Below are positions 1-8,541 of a stretch of DNA of 64,000 bases, piece after piece. The notes beneath the pieces are model-generated. The model saw only the letters and a list, made by a program, of their open reading frames with translations. It was not told the DNA's origin and did no database searches. Every line of letters starts with the position of its first letter. Position 1 is the stretch's first letter. Made by a program: the position numbers and the translations under genes. The DNA comes from Candidatus Peregrinibacteria bacterium (GTDB taxonomy: Bacteria; Patescibacteriota; Gracilibacteria; Peribacterales; Peribacteraceae): positions 62,001-126,000 of the forward strand of contig JABGQH010000013.1 of assembly GCA_018648865.1 (NCBI GenBank), given 5' to 3'.

Positions 1-554
1 TTGAACTGTTCTGGGTATGGTTCTTGGCTACCTGCCTCCCAGTTATCACGATCCATTAAGTATTCCCTCCACTTTTGCATATCGTTCCCAAACTTCCAGT
101 TTTTAAAAATAGGAGTCAGGGTTCGGATCCCTGCCTCTACATGAACAGATGCAAACCTATTACAGTAACCTGCATTACTAGCTGCCATGGCTGTTGTTGT
201 GTCCCCGTGTACATAAGGAATAACAACCTTTTCTATTTTTTTGATTTCTGAAAATACATATCCCAATCGACCAATAATTTGGCTAACAACCTCGAACGAG
301 CTACCACGAACATTCAAATTAAAATCTGGTTCTACGCCGAACTCTTTCAACATTCCTCCACTTAAGTTTTCGTCATAGTGTTGCCCTGTATGACCAAGAA
401 TCACTAAGTGTCCCCTGCTTTTTAGTTCTTTATAAAGCGGAACTTGTTTAATTATATCTGGCTTTGTAGCAATCATTATTACATGCACATGCTTTTGATC
501 ACTGCTAGCGATATCTTCTAAAAACGAATCTGATTTGTAACTTATTTCTTGCAT
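1..554 (-). CDS. wecB: UDP-N-acetylglucosamine 2-epimerase (non-hydrolysing), 3' part missing
   Basis: This enzyme interconverts UDP-GlcNAc and UDP-ManNAc in the cytoplasm, feeding surface polysaccharide synthesis. About 184 codons are visible from an ATG at 554; the gene runs off the left edge, so only the N-terminal half of the usual ~370 residues is present. The frame shows family motifs in order: GHTGQHYDEN near residue 60, HGDTTTAMAA near 119 and HVEAGIRTL near 140. The first ~20 residues (MQEISYKSDSFLEDI...) precede the expected first beta strand, so the true start could be slightly different. The ManNAc product would suit the WecG/TagA-like transferase encoded at 2680-3423. No operon partner is visible upstream. 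Confidence 0.88.
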   Translation of the reverse strand, partial: MQEISYKSDSFLEDIASSDQKHVHVIMIATKPDIIKQVPLYKELKSRGHLVILGHTGQHYDENLSGGMLKEFGVEPDFNLNVRGSSFEVVSQIIGRLGYVFSEIKKIEKVVIPYVHGDTTTAMAASNAGYCNRFASVHVEAGIRTLTPIFKNWKFGNDMQKWREYLMDRDNWEAGSQEPYPEQF

Positions 555-621
555 AGTGTGAACACTATACCGCAAGAGAAATCCTAGAACATTTAAAAAC
601 AATGAATACTTTTGTATGTTT

Positions 622-765
622 ACCCCCTCTCCCCAACCCTCTCCCCACGGGAGAGGGAGACGAAATCCACATTACTTTTTGCAATACGTTTAATTCTATA
701 TTTAAAGCTCAAGTCTTAAAGCTTAAAGCTATTTAAACTGCTTAACTGCTATATTGCTACACTGT
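622..765. repeat. dispersed CCCTCTCC/GGGAGAGG inverted-repeat element with AAGCTTTAAGC tail
   Basis: An inverted repeat (CCCTCTCCCCACGGGAGAGGG) is followed by ACGAAATC and an AT-rich stretch ending in TTAAAGCTTAAAGC. A second copy with the same order of parts lies at 29576-29723. Both copies abut the stop codon of a minus-strand gene (gpmI here, rpmB there). Related inverted repeats lie at 28755-28866 and 29474-29515. It resembles a small non-coding REP/MITE-type element, with no coding capacity. Confidence 0.6.
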
Positions 766-2286
766 TTAACTTTTATTGCGTTTCATTTCTTTAGGAATTT
801 CTATTCCAAGAATATTAAGACAAAGTGGTGCGATATCTTTTAGACCTGTGCAAGTAACTAAATCATCAGAACCAGAAATAGTATTTGAATTAACAAATGT
901 CTGCACTTGGTTTGCTGTGTGGCTTGGACAAATTGTTTTACCATCTTCATAAAACATACTTTCTGCGTTACCGTGATCTGCTGTAACTATCCAATCATAT
1001 CCAGCTTCATTTAAAGCAGGAATAACTCGTTGCAATTCTTGATCCACAGTTTCGCAGGCCTGTACTGCTGCATCTATATCACCCCCATGCCCAACTAAAT
1101 CTGGATTAGCAAAATTAACGATTATTAAATCATGTTCATCTTTTTCTACATTTTCTAGAACAGTATCTGCAACTTTATGCGCACTCATTTTTGGAGTTAA
1201 TGAGTAGTTAGAAACCTTTGGAGATTCTATAAGTATTCGATCCTCACCACTAAATGGATCGTGCTTTTGTGAATTAAAGAAGAAAGTAACGTGAGCGAAC
1301 TTATCTGTTTCTGCAATACGTAATTGTTTTAGGCCTGCATCAGAAACTACTTCCCCTAATGTTTTTTTAACATCTGGAGCGGGGTAAGCAACTGGCAAAT
1401 GATCTGAATATGGCCCCATACAAGTAACATCTGTTATACGAATTGGGCGAGGGAATTCAGAAAAATCTTCTTCTTCTAATGCGCGAACAATCTGTATCAT
1501 TCTGTCACTTCTAAAATTAACACAGACAACAGTGTCTTCTGGTTTTATAGATTCAAATTTAGGAGTTTTAAGCGGACGAATATAATAATCAGTATCTTCT
1601 GTTTCAGATGCTTGCAAATACCAAGACGCAGCTCCTGCACACAAATCATCTACTTCCTCACCTTCCCCATTTACTAATAAGTCATACGCTACTTTTGTTC
1701 TATCTGCATATTGTTTGTCTCTATCCATTGCAAAATATCTACCGACTAAAGATGCAACTATTCCAATTTGCGCGGAATCAATTTCCTTTTTAAGCAAATC
1801 AAAATCTGTACAAAAGTACTGCTCCTCTACGTCCCGTCCGTCTCCAAAAAGATGTAGATATACTTTTTCTACCCCGCGATCTTTTGCCAGTTTCAACATT
1901 GCATGAAAATGTTCAATAGAACTATGCACACCACCAGATGAATAAAGGCCAATTAGATGGAGTGGTGTCTTTTTTTCTTTGGCACGATCACAAGCACTTA
2001 CAAGAACTTGATTGTTATAAAATTCATTTGAAGAAATTGAACGAGCGATTTCTGAAAGTGGCTGCCACACAACTCTCCCCGCACCAATAGTTAAATGCCC
2101 TGGCTCACTGGCTCCTTGCTGCCCTGCAGGCAGTCCAACTGCCTCACCAGAGGCATCCATAAGGCAATTTGGCACTTCTTGCTCTAATTTATCAATAAAA
2201 GGAGTTTTGGCTAGCTCTCGCGCGTTGCCTGGCCCAGAGGGAGCAACACCAAATCCATCAATAATTATAAGACATAGTTTAGACAT
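766..2286 (-). CDS. gpmI: 2,3-bisphosphoglycerate-independent phosphoglycerate mutase
   Basis: Interconverts 3- and 2-phosphoglycerate in glycolysis, using two Mn2+ ions and a phosphoserine intermediate. The start is placed at ATG 2286 because the protein then begins MSKLCLIIIDGFG, the usual iPGM N-terminus with the first metal-binding Asp; an in-frame ATG ten codons upstream gives a non-family leader. The nucleophilic Ser lies in QQGASEPGHLTIGAGR near residue 60. Later metal-site motifs are visible as FGDGRDV, NFRSDRM, VNFANPDLVGHGG and TADHGNAESM. Length (~506 residues) is typical. It is a stand-alone gene, divergent from the small membrane-protein gene at 2362. Confidence 0.95.
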   Translation of the reverse strand: MSKLCLIIIDGFGVAPSGPGNARELAKTPFIDKLEQEVPNCLMDASGEAVGLPAGQQGASEPGHLTIGAGRVVWQPLSEIARSISSNEFYNNQVLVSACDRAKEKKTPLHLIGLYSSGGVHSSIEHFHAMLKLAKDRGVEKVYLHLFGDGRDVEEQYFCTDFDLLKKEIDSAQIGIVASLVGRYFAMDRDKQYADRTKVAYDLLVNGEGEEVDDLCAGAASWYLQASETEDTDYYIRPLKTPKFESIKPEDTVVCVNFRSDRMIQIVRALEEEDFSEFPRPIRITDVTCMGPYSDHLPVAYPAPDVKKTLGEVVSDAGLKQLRIAETDKFAHVTFFFNSQKHDPFSGEDRILIESPKVSNYSLTPKMSAHKVADTVLENVEKDEHDLIIVNFANPDLVGHGGDIDAAVQACETVDQELQRVIPALNEAGYDWIVTADHGNAESMFYEDGKTICPSHTANQVQTFVNSNTISGSDDLVTCTGLKDIAPLCLNILGIEIPKEMKRNKS

Positions 2287-2361
2287 AACATGTAAAGCAT
2301 AGTCCATTCCGTCCAAATGAAAAAGATGCTATAATGTAAAGAATTTTTACAAAAACACACA

Positions 2362-2679
2362 ATGGAAATTGAACGCATATCTCGGCTAAGATTCGCATCC
2401 ACAATTTTATGGGCAATTGTGGGGAGCACTGTCGTAGTAGCTAGTGCTGCAGGCTTGGCCAGAGCAACATTAAATTTAAATGGTGCCCTAGTAGAAAAAC
2501 CAGAGATTGCTGTGTATTTGCTTATGCCAGAAGAGCACATCACACATGTAGAGGTATTACGAGAGGGGGAAGACACAAAAGATTTATTATTAGAAACAAA
2601 GGAAGGAAAAATGCTCGTAACAATGAAAAAAGGAGAAGAAGAATGGTTCATCTCTTACAAAGAACAGCTTCACGAATAG
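2362..2679 (+). CDS. small single-pass membrane protein, unknown
   Basis: A 105-residue protein with a positively charged N-terminus (MEIERISRLRF), one hydrophobic segment at about residues 12-32, and a soluble C-terminal part rich in Glu and Lys. It probably faces outward after a signal-anchor, but no lipobox or cleavage site is clear. A TATAAT box at 2330-2335 lies 26 bases before the ATG. It converges with the WecG/TagA gene, and its stop codon directly abuts that gene's stop. I do not recognise the family. Confidence 0.6.
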   Translation: MEIERISRLRFASTILWAIVGSTVVVASAAGLARATLNLNGALVEKPEIAVYLLMPEEHITHVEVLREGEDTKDLLLETKEGKMLVTMKKGEEEWFISYKEQLHE

Positions 2680-3423
2680 TTATTTCGATTTTGTAAGTAC
2701 TTTAAAAGGAAAAACGACGACTGCTTTCCAGACACGTTTAAATCGCCAAGGCTGAGTAATAAGCCTAAAAAGCCATTCCAAATTAAGTACTCGCATTATT
2801 TTAGGTGCTCGTTTTACTGTACCTGCAATAAAATCTAGTGTCCCACCTATGCCCATTGCAACGCGTACAGATGGCATTTTATTTAAATATTTATCAATCC
2901 AAAATTCCTGTGCAGGTGCTCCATAGGCAACAAGCAATATTGATGGTTTGCATTCATTAATCCTATTAATTATTTCTTCTGAATCCTCTGGTTTTGGGCT
3001 ACCAGAATAAGTACCTGCAATAACTATTTCTGGATTATCTTTTTTTAAGTTTTCAGCTGCCTTCTCAGCCACCCCAGAACCAGCGCCCAGTAAAAAAACT
3101 GAATTCTTTGAATCCAATTTAGAGCAGGTTTTCTTAACAGTATCTACACCCGTAACACGTTCAATTAATGGATTTTTTATAAATTTTGAAGCCAATATTA
3201 AACCCGCACTATCTGGAATGTTTAGATCTGTGCGATTTAATAAATCTTTGAATGCTTTGTTTTTAGACGCTTCTACAAGCATTTCACTATTTGGAGTGGC
3301 TATGTGTTTCTGCTGCGAACCAGAGGTAAATTGCAGAATCAAATCACATACTTGAGCAGACGAAACTTTATCAACTGGAACGCCTAAAATAAACACACGA
3401 TCTAACACAAATCTATAATACAT
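2680..3423 (-). CDS. WecG/TagA/CpsF family glycosyltransferase (GT26)
   Basis: Members transfer ManNAc or ManNAcA (or related sugars) from a UDP donor to a lipid-linked GlcNAc, an early step in enterobacterial common antigen or wall teichoic acid-like polymers. Family motifs are in order: HIATPNSEMLVEA (residues ~40-52), LNIPDSAGLILASK (~67-80, with the catalytic-type Asp), LVAYGAPAQEFWIDKY and MGIGGTLDFIAGTVKRAP. The C-terminal appendage (LNLEWLFRLITQPWRFKR), used for membrane association in TagA, is intact. Length 247 is normal. It pairs logically with the UDP-GlcNAc 2-epimerase at the left edge. Specific substrate is not determinable. Confidence 0.88.
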   Translation of the reverse strand: MYYRFVLDRVFILGVPVDKVSSAQVCDLILQFTSGSQQKHIATPNSEMLVEASKNKAFKDLLNRTDLNIPDSAGLILASKFIKNPLIERVTGVDTVKKTCSKLDSKNSVFLLGAGSGVAEKAAENLKKDNPEIVIAGTYSGSPKPEDSEEIINRINECKPSILLVAYGAPAQEFWIDKYLNKMPSVRVAMGIGGTLDFIAGTVKRAPKIMRVLNLEWLFRLITQPWRFKRVWKAVVVFPFKVLTKSK

Positions 3424-3469
3424 GTACTAAGAACCTTGCACGAGCCATAGAGTGTTATACTTTATATAC

Positions 3470-4156
3470 ATGAGACAACTATTCTTAATTTCATCGGTAA
3501 TTATTTGCACAGCATGCTTACCCTCAACTCATGTTATTGAAGAAGGTACTGAAACAGGAACAGGAGTAAAAATTGAAGCACCAAAACACGACAGCGAAGC
3601 CCCAGAAATTACAGAAACAGGTAGCCTACTATCTACAGAAAGATTACTAGAAACAGGAGTACTAGAAATCGGTAGCAGCAAAGCTCCTCATACATTGCTA
3701 ATATTCACAGAGCACAATTGCAATTACTGCAGGACCTTTCACAAAGAACAATTACCTATTTTAATATCAGAATTTATAAATAGCGGAGAGCTGAGAATTC
3801 AAATATCTCCATTTGTTTTAAACAAATATGCAAATAGCAAAGACCTAGCACAGGCTGCGATTTGTGCATCTAAACAAGGGAAAGGGCTGATTATGCATAA
3901 CGAATTATTTAGCGAATCGAACAGGGATCTTAAATCAATCAATTCATATGCAAAAGAAATTGAATTAGACGAAGCAGAGTTTGAAATATGCATGAACAAT
4001 ACTGGTTCTGGATCAACTGTTTCCAAAATGCAGGATTGGGCAAAAAGCCTAGGTGTTAAATACGTACCAACATTCTTTTTGGATGGAGAAAAATTCGAAG
4101 GCCTACAGTACTATTCAGATCTACGTGGACGCATAGAAAAGGTATTAGAAGATTAA
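3470..4156 (+). CDS. DsbA/DsbG-like thioredoxin-fold lipoprotein
   Basis: A predicted extracytoplasmic disulfide oxidoreductase. From ATG 3470 the protein starts MRQLFLISSVIICTAC, a short signal peptide with a lipobox-like end, so the mature protein is probably lipid-anchored at Cys16. A Glu/Thr-rich linker follows, then a thioredoxin fold with the active-site motif CNYC in FTEHNCNYCRTFHKEQ and the cis-Pro segment VKYVPTFFLDGEKF. A TATACT box at 3456-3461 lies 8 bases before this ATG, inside the first six codons of the upstream in-frame start, which argues for the later start and a leaderless mRNA. Its last four bases overlap the convergent DUF167 gene. Confidence 0.82.
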   Translation: MRQLFLISSVIICTACLPSTHVIEEGTETGTGVKIEAPKHDSEAPEITETGSLLSTERLLETGVLEIGSSKAPHTLLIFTEHNCNYCRTFHKEQLPILISEFINSGELRIQISPFVLNKYANSKDLAQAAICASKQGKGLIMHNELFSESNRDLKSINSYAKEIELDEAEFEICMNNTGSGSTVSKMQDWAKSLGVKYVPTFFLDGEKFEGLQYYSDLRGRIEKVLED

Positions 4157-4440
4157 TTTAAATCCTTAATTAATATAAGTTTGTGCCTATTTGTTTTGCC
4201 AGAAACGATTGAAACTTGGCTAGCAGTTACACCAAACTCAGAAGCCAAGAATTTTATTAACTGAGCATTTGCTTTTCCCTTATCTGCAGGTGCGGCCACA
4301 GCAATTTTTATACTTTCATCGTCCATAACCTCTAATATTTTTGTCTTAGGAGCGTCTGGGCGAACCCGCACAGCAAAGCGAACAGAGCCATTTTTTACTA
4401 GTTCTTGTTTTAGAGATGTAAACACATAAACAGAGTACAT
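4153..4440 (-). CDS. DUF167 / UPF0235 (YggU-like) protein
   Basis: A 95-residue small soluble protein of unknown biochemical role. The family core is clear: FAVRVRPDAPKTKILEV near the N-terminus, IAVAAPADKGKANAQLIKFLA in the middle and VSIVSGKTNRHKLILI at the end, matching the usual V.P.a....i....L.v.v.a.P..GkAN..li..La pattern. Length is normal. It overlaps the convergent DsbA-like gene by four bases. Confidence 0.88.
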   Translation of the reverse strand: MYSVYVFTSLKQELVKNGSVRFAVRVRPDAPKTKILEVMDDESIKIAVAAPADKGKANAQLIKFLASEFGVTASQVSIVSGKTNRHKLILIKDLN

Positions 4441-4449
4441 GTGTAATAC

Positions 4450-4477
4450 TTGACTTTATCTATAAAAAGTATATTAC
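4450..4477 (+). promoter_or_regulatory. putative promoter of small membrane-protein gene
   Basis: TTGACT at 4450-4455 is followed by TATATT at 4470-4475 (14-base spacer) or TATTAC at 4472-4477 (16-base spacer). It lies 50 bases before the ATG at 4527 in an otherwise empty divergent intergenic region. The same TTGAC-N14-TATA layout occurs at 28314 and 37190. Confidence 0.5.
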
Positions 4478-4526
4478 TATTGCGTTTCGATCTTTTTCAA
4501 CCACTCCAAGGAAAAGGAAAATAGTT

Positions 4527-4721
4527 ATGATTAAGTTTATTGTATTTCTTGCCCTAGCAATCGCTGGCACAGCTGCATGTGTAATATGGATGAAACCGAG
4601 TGATTACATGATATTATTCGTTGCCCCCACATTTGTACTGTGGCTTGCGACAGGATTTTCTTATCTTGAATATCGGAAGGAGCGCGAAGAGCGCCAAAAG
4701 AAGATGAAGCAAGAAGAATAG
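4527..4721 (+). CDS. two-pass small membrane protein, unknown
   Basis: A 64-residue protein with two hydrophobic helices (about residues 2-20 and 28-46) separated by a short MKPSDY turn, then a highly charged tail (YRKEREERQKKMKQEE) probably in the cytoplasm. It has purine-rich sequence (AAGGAAAAGGAAAA) before the ATG, unlike most genes here, its own promoter upstream and a strong terminator downstream, so it is a monocistronic and probably well-expressed unit. No family recognised. Confidence 0.65.
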   Translation: MIKFIVFLALAIAGTAACVIWMKPSDYMILFVAPTFVLWLATGFSYLEYRKEREERQKKMKQEE

Positions 4722-4762
4722 GCCATCGAAAAATAGGCCTAGGAAGCAAGATCGAACCAATT

Positions 4763-4790
4763 GGGAGTACTCGTCGTGCTCCCTTTTTTT
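4763..4790 (+). terminator. rho-independent terminator
   Basis: An 8-bp stem GGGAGTAC/GTGCTCCC with a 5-base loop is followed by seven T. It ends the 4527 transcript. Confidence 0.85.
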
Positions 4791-4824
4791 AATATCTAAA
4801 ATTAAATAAAACAGCGCAAAACGA

Positions 4825-4852
4825 TTGATACTACAAAGATTATTGGCATACT
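4825..4852 (+). promoter_or_regulatory. putative promoter of the 4901 gene
   Basis: TTGATA (4825-4830), 16-base spacer, CATACT (4847-4852). It lies between the upstream terminator and the next monocistronic gene. Confidence 0.45.
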
Positions 4853-4900
4853 TGCCGTCCGGTCTTTCACTAAGTTCTTCATAAAAAAAAGGAGATAAAT

Positions 4901-5104
4901 ATGAAGAATCTTGTAAAGGAATGGAAGTCCATATTGCCATTGTTACTATTGGCACTTGCACTTCTGTCCACAGCCGCTTTTTATACATTTAAAAAGTGGT
5001 ACCTAGTAGCAATTGCGATTGTTGCTATTGTTTTCTTAATCTATTCTTTCTTTATTTTTTACAGAAGGAACCACCTTCCGATTGATAAAGAAAAAAGTGA
5101 ATGA
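4901..5104 (+). CDS. two-pass small membrane protein, unknown
   Basis: A 67-residue protein with two hydrophobic helices (about residues 11-29 and 33-53) and a charged C-terminus (RRNHLPIDKEKSE). It has a clear Shine-Dalgarno, AAAAGGAGATAAATATG, a rarity in this window, plus its own promoter and terminator. It is similar in design to the preceding 64-residue gene but shows no convincing sequence identity. It ends with TGA, one of several genes showing that TGA is a stop here. Confidence 0.65.
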   Translation: MKNLVKEWKSILPLLLLALALLSTAAFYTFKKWYLVAIAIVAIVFLIYSFFIFYRRNHLPIDKEKSE

Positions 5105-5128
5105 ATAGATTAAAAAGGCCTGCGAATT

Positions 5129-5156
5129 GGAGGTGCCCCGCGTACCTCCTTTTTTT
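5129..5156 (+). terminator. rho-independent terminator
   Basis: Stem GGAGGT/ACCTCC around a GC-rich loop, followed by seven T. It closes the 4901 transcript and overlaps the 3' end of the convergent trmD gene. Confidence 0.8.
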
Positions 5157-5823
5157 AAAACAAATTTTCTTTTCTCCACTTTTCTATCTCTGCGTGATGG
5201 CCAGAAATTAAAACATCTGGCACACGCAAGCTGCGGAACTCGTCTGGTCTTGTGTAGTGTGGATATTCTTTTTTTCTATCCAATGCTGCAGAGAAGCTTT
5301 CTTCTTCTGCAGATAGATCTTTACCAAGCACTCCAGGGATTTGGCGAGCAATCGAATCAATTAAAACCATTGCAGGCAATTCCCCTCCTGTTAATACGTA
5401 ATCTCCAATAGAAATCTCTTCATCTATCCAACCACCATCTATCACACGCTGATCAATCCCCTCATAATGTCCACAAACTAAAATTAACCATTCGTGATCC
5501 CTTGCAATCGTTTCAACTTTTGGCTGCGTAAGCCTCTCTCCTCTTGGGGATAAATAAACCTTGTGTGGTTTTGCTCCTTCGTCCTTCGTCCTTCGTCCCT
5601 CAACTTCCTCTATAGCATCCACCAATACGTCCGCTCTCATTAGCATCCCAGCACCTCCGCCATAAGGTTTGTCGTCTACTTGTTTGTACTGACCAATCCC
5701 AAAATCACGAATGTCGTGAAAGTTAATTTCAAGTAGTTCTTCATCTTGTGCTCGCTGCAAGATACTTTCTGTAAGCGGGCCTGTGAACATGCCAGGGAAG
5801 AGAGTTAAAATATCTATTCTCAT
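5155..5823 (-). CDS. trmD: tRNA (guanine-N1-)-methyltransferase
   Basis: Methylates G37 of tRNAs reading CNN codons, using S-adenosylmethionine, which prevents +1 frameshifting. The SPOUT/trefoil knot motifs are intact: MRIDILTLFPGMF at the N-terminus, DDKPYGGGAGMLM near residue 50, LICGHYEGIDQRV-like segment (LVCGHYEGIDQRVID) and IGDYVLTGGELPAMVLID. At 222 residues it is slightly short, with a brief C-terminal domain. A short tandem CTTCGTC repeat in the DNA at about 5573-5598 encodes part of the variable linker EGRRTKDEGAK. The ATG follows a TACAAT box by 6 bases, suggesting a leaderless mRNA. Confidence 0.95.
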   Translation of the reverse strand: MRIDILTLFPGMFTGPLTESILQRAQDEELLEINFHDIRDFGIGQYKQVDDKPYGGGAGMLMRADVLVDAIEEVEGRRTKDEGAKPHKVYLSPRGERLTQPKVETIARDHEWLILVCGHYEGIDQRVIDGGWIDEEISIGDYVLTGGELPAMVLIDSIARQIPGVLGKDLSAEEESFSAALDRKKEYPHYTRPDEFRSLRVPDVLISGHHAEIEKWRKENLF

Positions 5824-5854
5824 GGCAAAATTGTAACACTTATCAATTAATTGG

Positions 5855-6745
5855 TTATATAAACTCCTTCATTAATTCATCTATTTTTTTGATCTCTACC
5901 TCTTCTACTGCTGTAGTTTTTCTGCCTTGCCTTGGTAACAAATTTTCGTACAGATTTGGTACTTCTTCATTCTGGTACAAAACACCTGTAGCTATGCGTT
6001 CACTAGTATCAGCTACTGCAAGTGCACGCGCAGCTTCAAAATCATTAACGTTGTGATTGTCATCCTTCACGTCGTAACATCTGTCTAATAAATATTTATG
6101 AGAAGCAAATTTATTATAGGTAGGGCATGACTGCAAAATATCTACAAACGCAAAACCTCTATGCTTAATTGCCTGCATAAATATTTCTTTCATTTGAGGA
6201 ATATTCCCACTAAATCCACGAGCTACAAAAGTAGGTTGAAGTGAGAATATAAAATCCATAGAAGGAAGTGTTCTTTCTGGCATTCCATTAGGAGAAGAGT
6301 TCATGGCTTGTTCTTGCCAAGTTAAAGCACTTGCCTGTCCAGTTGTTAAACCGTAATTAGCATTGTTATGTAAAACAAATGTAATTGGGTAATTGCTTCT
6401 AACTGCATGAACTAGATGTCCAACACCTTCTGAGAAACTTGCACCATCTCCTCCAAAAGCAATTACAGGGACATTAGGATTTGCAATCTTTGCGCCAGCT
6501 GCAAAAGGAATCACGCGACCATGTAATCCGTGAAAAGTGTAAGCATTAATTTTATCTGACATGTTTCCATGGCATCCAACATCGTAACAAAGCAATACCT
6601 GCCAAGGCTTTATGCCTAGCTCAACTAGAACCTGTTTAGCGGCAGACCAAATACCATAATCTCCGCATCCACTACACCAAGTACACAGATTTTCAGATGA
6701 ATAATCCTGCATAGAAACGCCGTCTTGATTTAAAGGAATCTTCAT
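5855..6745 (-). CDS. korB: 2-oxoacid:acceptor oxidoreductase, beta (TPP) subunit
   Basis: The thiamine-diphosphate subunit of a pyruvate/2-oxoglutarate-type oxidoreductase, which oxidatively decarboxylates a 2-oxoacid to an acyl-CoA and passes electrons on. It has the cluster and TPP motifs CTWCSGCGDYG (residues ~20-30), CYDVGCHGNMSD, and the Mg-TPP motif GGDGASFSEG followed by HNNANYGLTTGQ. A fourth Cys is in DILQSCPTYNKF. The gene is immediately downstream (2 bases) of the alpha/gamma fusion gene and convergent with nothing. Substrate (pyruvate versus 2-oxoglutarate or branched-chain) cannot be decided from motifs alone. Confidence 0.92.
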   Translation of the reverse strand: MKIPLNQDGVSMQDYSSENLCTWCSGCGDYGIWSAAKQVLVELGIKPWQVLLCYDVGCHGNMSDKINAYTFHGLHGRVIPFAAGAKIANPNVPVIAFGGDGASFSEGVGHLVHAVRSNYPITFVLHNNANYGLTTGQASALTWQEQAMNSSPNGMPERTLPSMDFIFSLQPTFVARGFSGNIPQMKEIFMQAIKHRGFAFVDILQSCPTYNKFASHKYLLDRCYDVKDDNHNVNDFEAARALAVADTSERIATGVLYQNEEVPNLYENLLPRQGRKTTAVEEVEIKKIDELMKEFI

Positions 6746-6747
6746 AT

Positions 6748-8520
6748 TTAAATGAGCGGGAGAATACGAGAATAAAGCTCATCAGAGAAAAATGGTCGTC
6801 CATCATATTTAAGAATCTTATGATCAATATCTTTTCCACATTCCATTTTTATTAGCATGCCCAATTGCCCTTGGTAATTCTGCTCAACCAAAACTACTTT
6901 CTTTGCAGAGCTAGAAAGTTTTTCAAATCGATCAGTTTTAATAGGCCACAAATACTGCCAATGCAAATATCCGATACTTTTATCTTTTAGATCATCACTT
7001 TTTAACACATCTAAGACAGCACTTTTTGTGCTGCCCCATCCAACAATAAGTAAATCAAATTTCTCGTCTTTACTTATAACTCCATCGCTATTAAATAGTA
7101 CTGGTTCTGGTAGTGAATCCTTTAGGCTTTGCGCCTTTCTCATGCGCTTTTCCATTTGCTCTATCGCATTTTCAGATGACTCATTAACTGTTCCTTTTGC
7201 ATCATGCTCGTCTCCTTGAGACGCAAATACTGCAGCTTCTGTACCAGGGAGCCAACGTGAACTAACGCCATCTTTTACAGATGGATCATATCTATCTGTA
7301 CTCTGTACTACTTTAAGCTTAGATGTATCTGTAATTAATTTTCCCCTCCTCAGCTCTGCACTATTTTGATCATATTGCTGCTGTGTATAAAGCCCTTCTG
7401 CAATGTGCTTGTCAGTTAGTACTATTACAGGGATTTGAAATTCTTCTGCAAAGTTAAATGCCTCTGGCATTAAATCGAATGCATCTTGGCTATTACTTAG
7501 CCCTATAACTAGTCGTGGAAACTCCCCATGTGCAGAGCCAACTGATAATAATAAATCACCTTGAGCTGTCCAAGTTGGTAAACCTGTTGATGGCCCCGGC
7601 CTCTGTGCCAAAGCAAAGACTGCTGGATTTTCTATCAATGCATTCATAGAAACAGTCTCTGTCATTAAATCAAAACCACCACCAGATGTAGCAGTCATAG
7701 CTCTAGCTCCCATCAACATAGAACCACTCATCATTTGTGCAGCTGTAATTTCATCTTCTGCTTGCTTTACAACAATACCAGTTTGATTTTGAGTCTTTGA
7801 AATATATGTAAGCAAAGGAGAAGCCGGTGTCATTGGGTAACTAACAAAAACTCTACAACCAGCATGAACGACCCCCATACCTTGTGCAGCACTACCAGTT
7901 ATATATAGAGCATCTTTCCATTTTGGATCTGGCTTTGGCAAAGAAACTAAATTCAGATCAGATTGAGCTGCAAAATATTCTATTGCTGCATCTATACATT
8001 TAAAATTCATATTGATTATGTTTTCTCCCTTGTGAGCGAATTGTTCGCGAACCAAATTTTTTAGATCGTCCACACTCTGATTCAATAATGCCCATACAAA
8101 TGATGTTAAATATATATTTCCTAAAATATTTGGAACATCTAACTCTTTTATAATGTCCTCCATTGGGATGTATAAAGCTTTGACATTGTGATCTGTAAGC
8201 CATTTTTCATCTTCTTCAGGAAATTCCCACATAGGGGTTTGATGCAAAATAATCCCACCATCTTTTACGTCTCGTAAATTCTTTTTTAACCCATGATGAT
8301 TAAAATGGAGCACTACATCAGACCTAGACTCAGAACTTTCTATTCGTTCATCACTAATATCTAACTGATAACTCGAATGTCCTCCTTTAATGAGAGACAT
8401 ATATTCACGATAGCCAAAAACACAGTACCCAGAACGTTTAAGCCCCATGCCACAAATCTCACCTACAGAGTTAACTCCTTGTCCTTGTGCACCCGTTACT
8501 TTTATAGAGATTCTATTCAT
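6748..8520 (-). CDS. korA: 2-oxoacid:acceptor oxidoreductase, gamma-alpha fusion subunit
   Basis: Partner of the beta subunit at 5855-6745. The N-terminal ~190 residues form the gamma domain (ISIKVTGAQGQGVNSVGEI, KGGHSSYQLDIS); the rest is the alpha subunit with pyrimidine-binding and domain II segments (VSYPMTPASPLLTYIS, EDEITAAQMMSGSMLMGARA, TSGGGFDLMTE). The C-terminal Rossmann-like part ends in VVLVEQNYQGQLG. This single-chain gamma-alpha order is common in Bacteria and Archaea. Start is set at ATG 8520 (MNRISIKVTGAQGQG); an upstream in-frame ATG at 8547 falls inside a strong hairpin and gives an unrelated leader. Confidence 0.92.
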   Translation of the reverse strand: MNRISIKVTGAQGQGVNSVGEICGMGLKRSGYCVFGYREYMSLIKGGHSSYQLDISDERIESSESRSDVVLHFNHHGLKKNLRDVKDGGIILHQTPMWEFPEEDEKWLTDHNVKALYIPMEDIIKELDVPNILGNIYLTSFVWALLNQSVDDLKNLVREQFAHKGENIINMNFKCIDAAIEYFAAQSDLNLVSLPKPDPKWKDALYITGSAAQGMGVVHAGCRVFVSYPMTPASPLLTYISKTQNQTGIVVKQAEDEITAAQMMSGSMLMGARAMTATSGGGFDLMTETVSMNALIENPAVFALAQRPGPSTGLPTWTAQGDLLLSVGSAHGEFPRLVIGLSNSQDAFDLMPEAFNFAEEFQIPVIVLTDKHIAEGLYTQQQYDQNSAELRRGKLITDTSKLKVVQSTDRYDPSVKDGVSSRWLPGTEAAVFASQGDEHDAKGTVNESSENAIEQMEKRMRKAQSLKDSLPEPVLFNSDGVISKDEKFDLLIVGWGSTKSAVLDVLKSDDLKDKSIGYLHWQYLWPIKTDRFEKLSSSAKKVVLVEQNYQGQLGMLIKMECGKDIDHKILKYDGRPFFSDELYSRILPLI

Positions 8521-8541
8521 TATTGATTGAATAATATATGA

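Noticed and set aside
2120-2140. CTGCC/GGCAG palindrome within gpmI
   Set aside because: It encodes conserved iPGM residues (GLPAGQQG) with normal spacing, so it is a coding coincidence.
5573-5598. Tandem CTTCGTC repeats as a regulatory element
   Set aside because: They lie inside trmD and encode its variable linker in frame.
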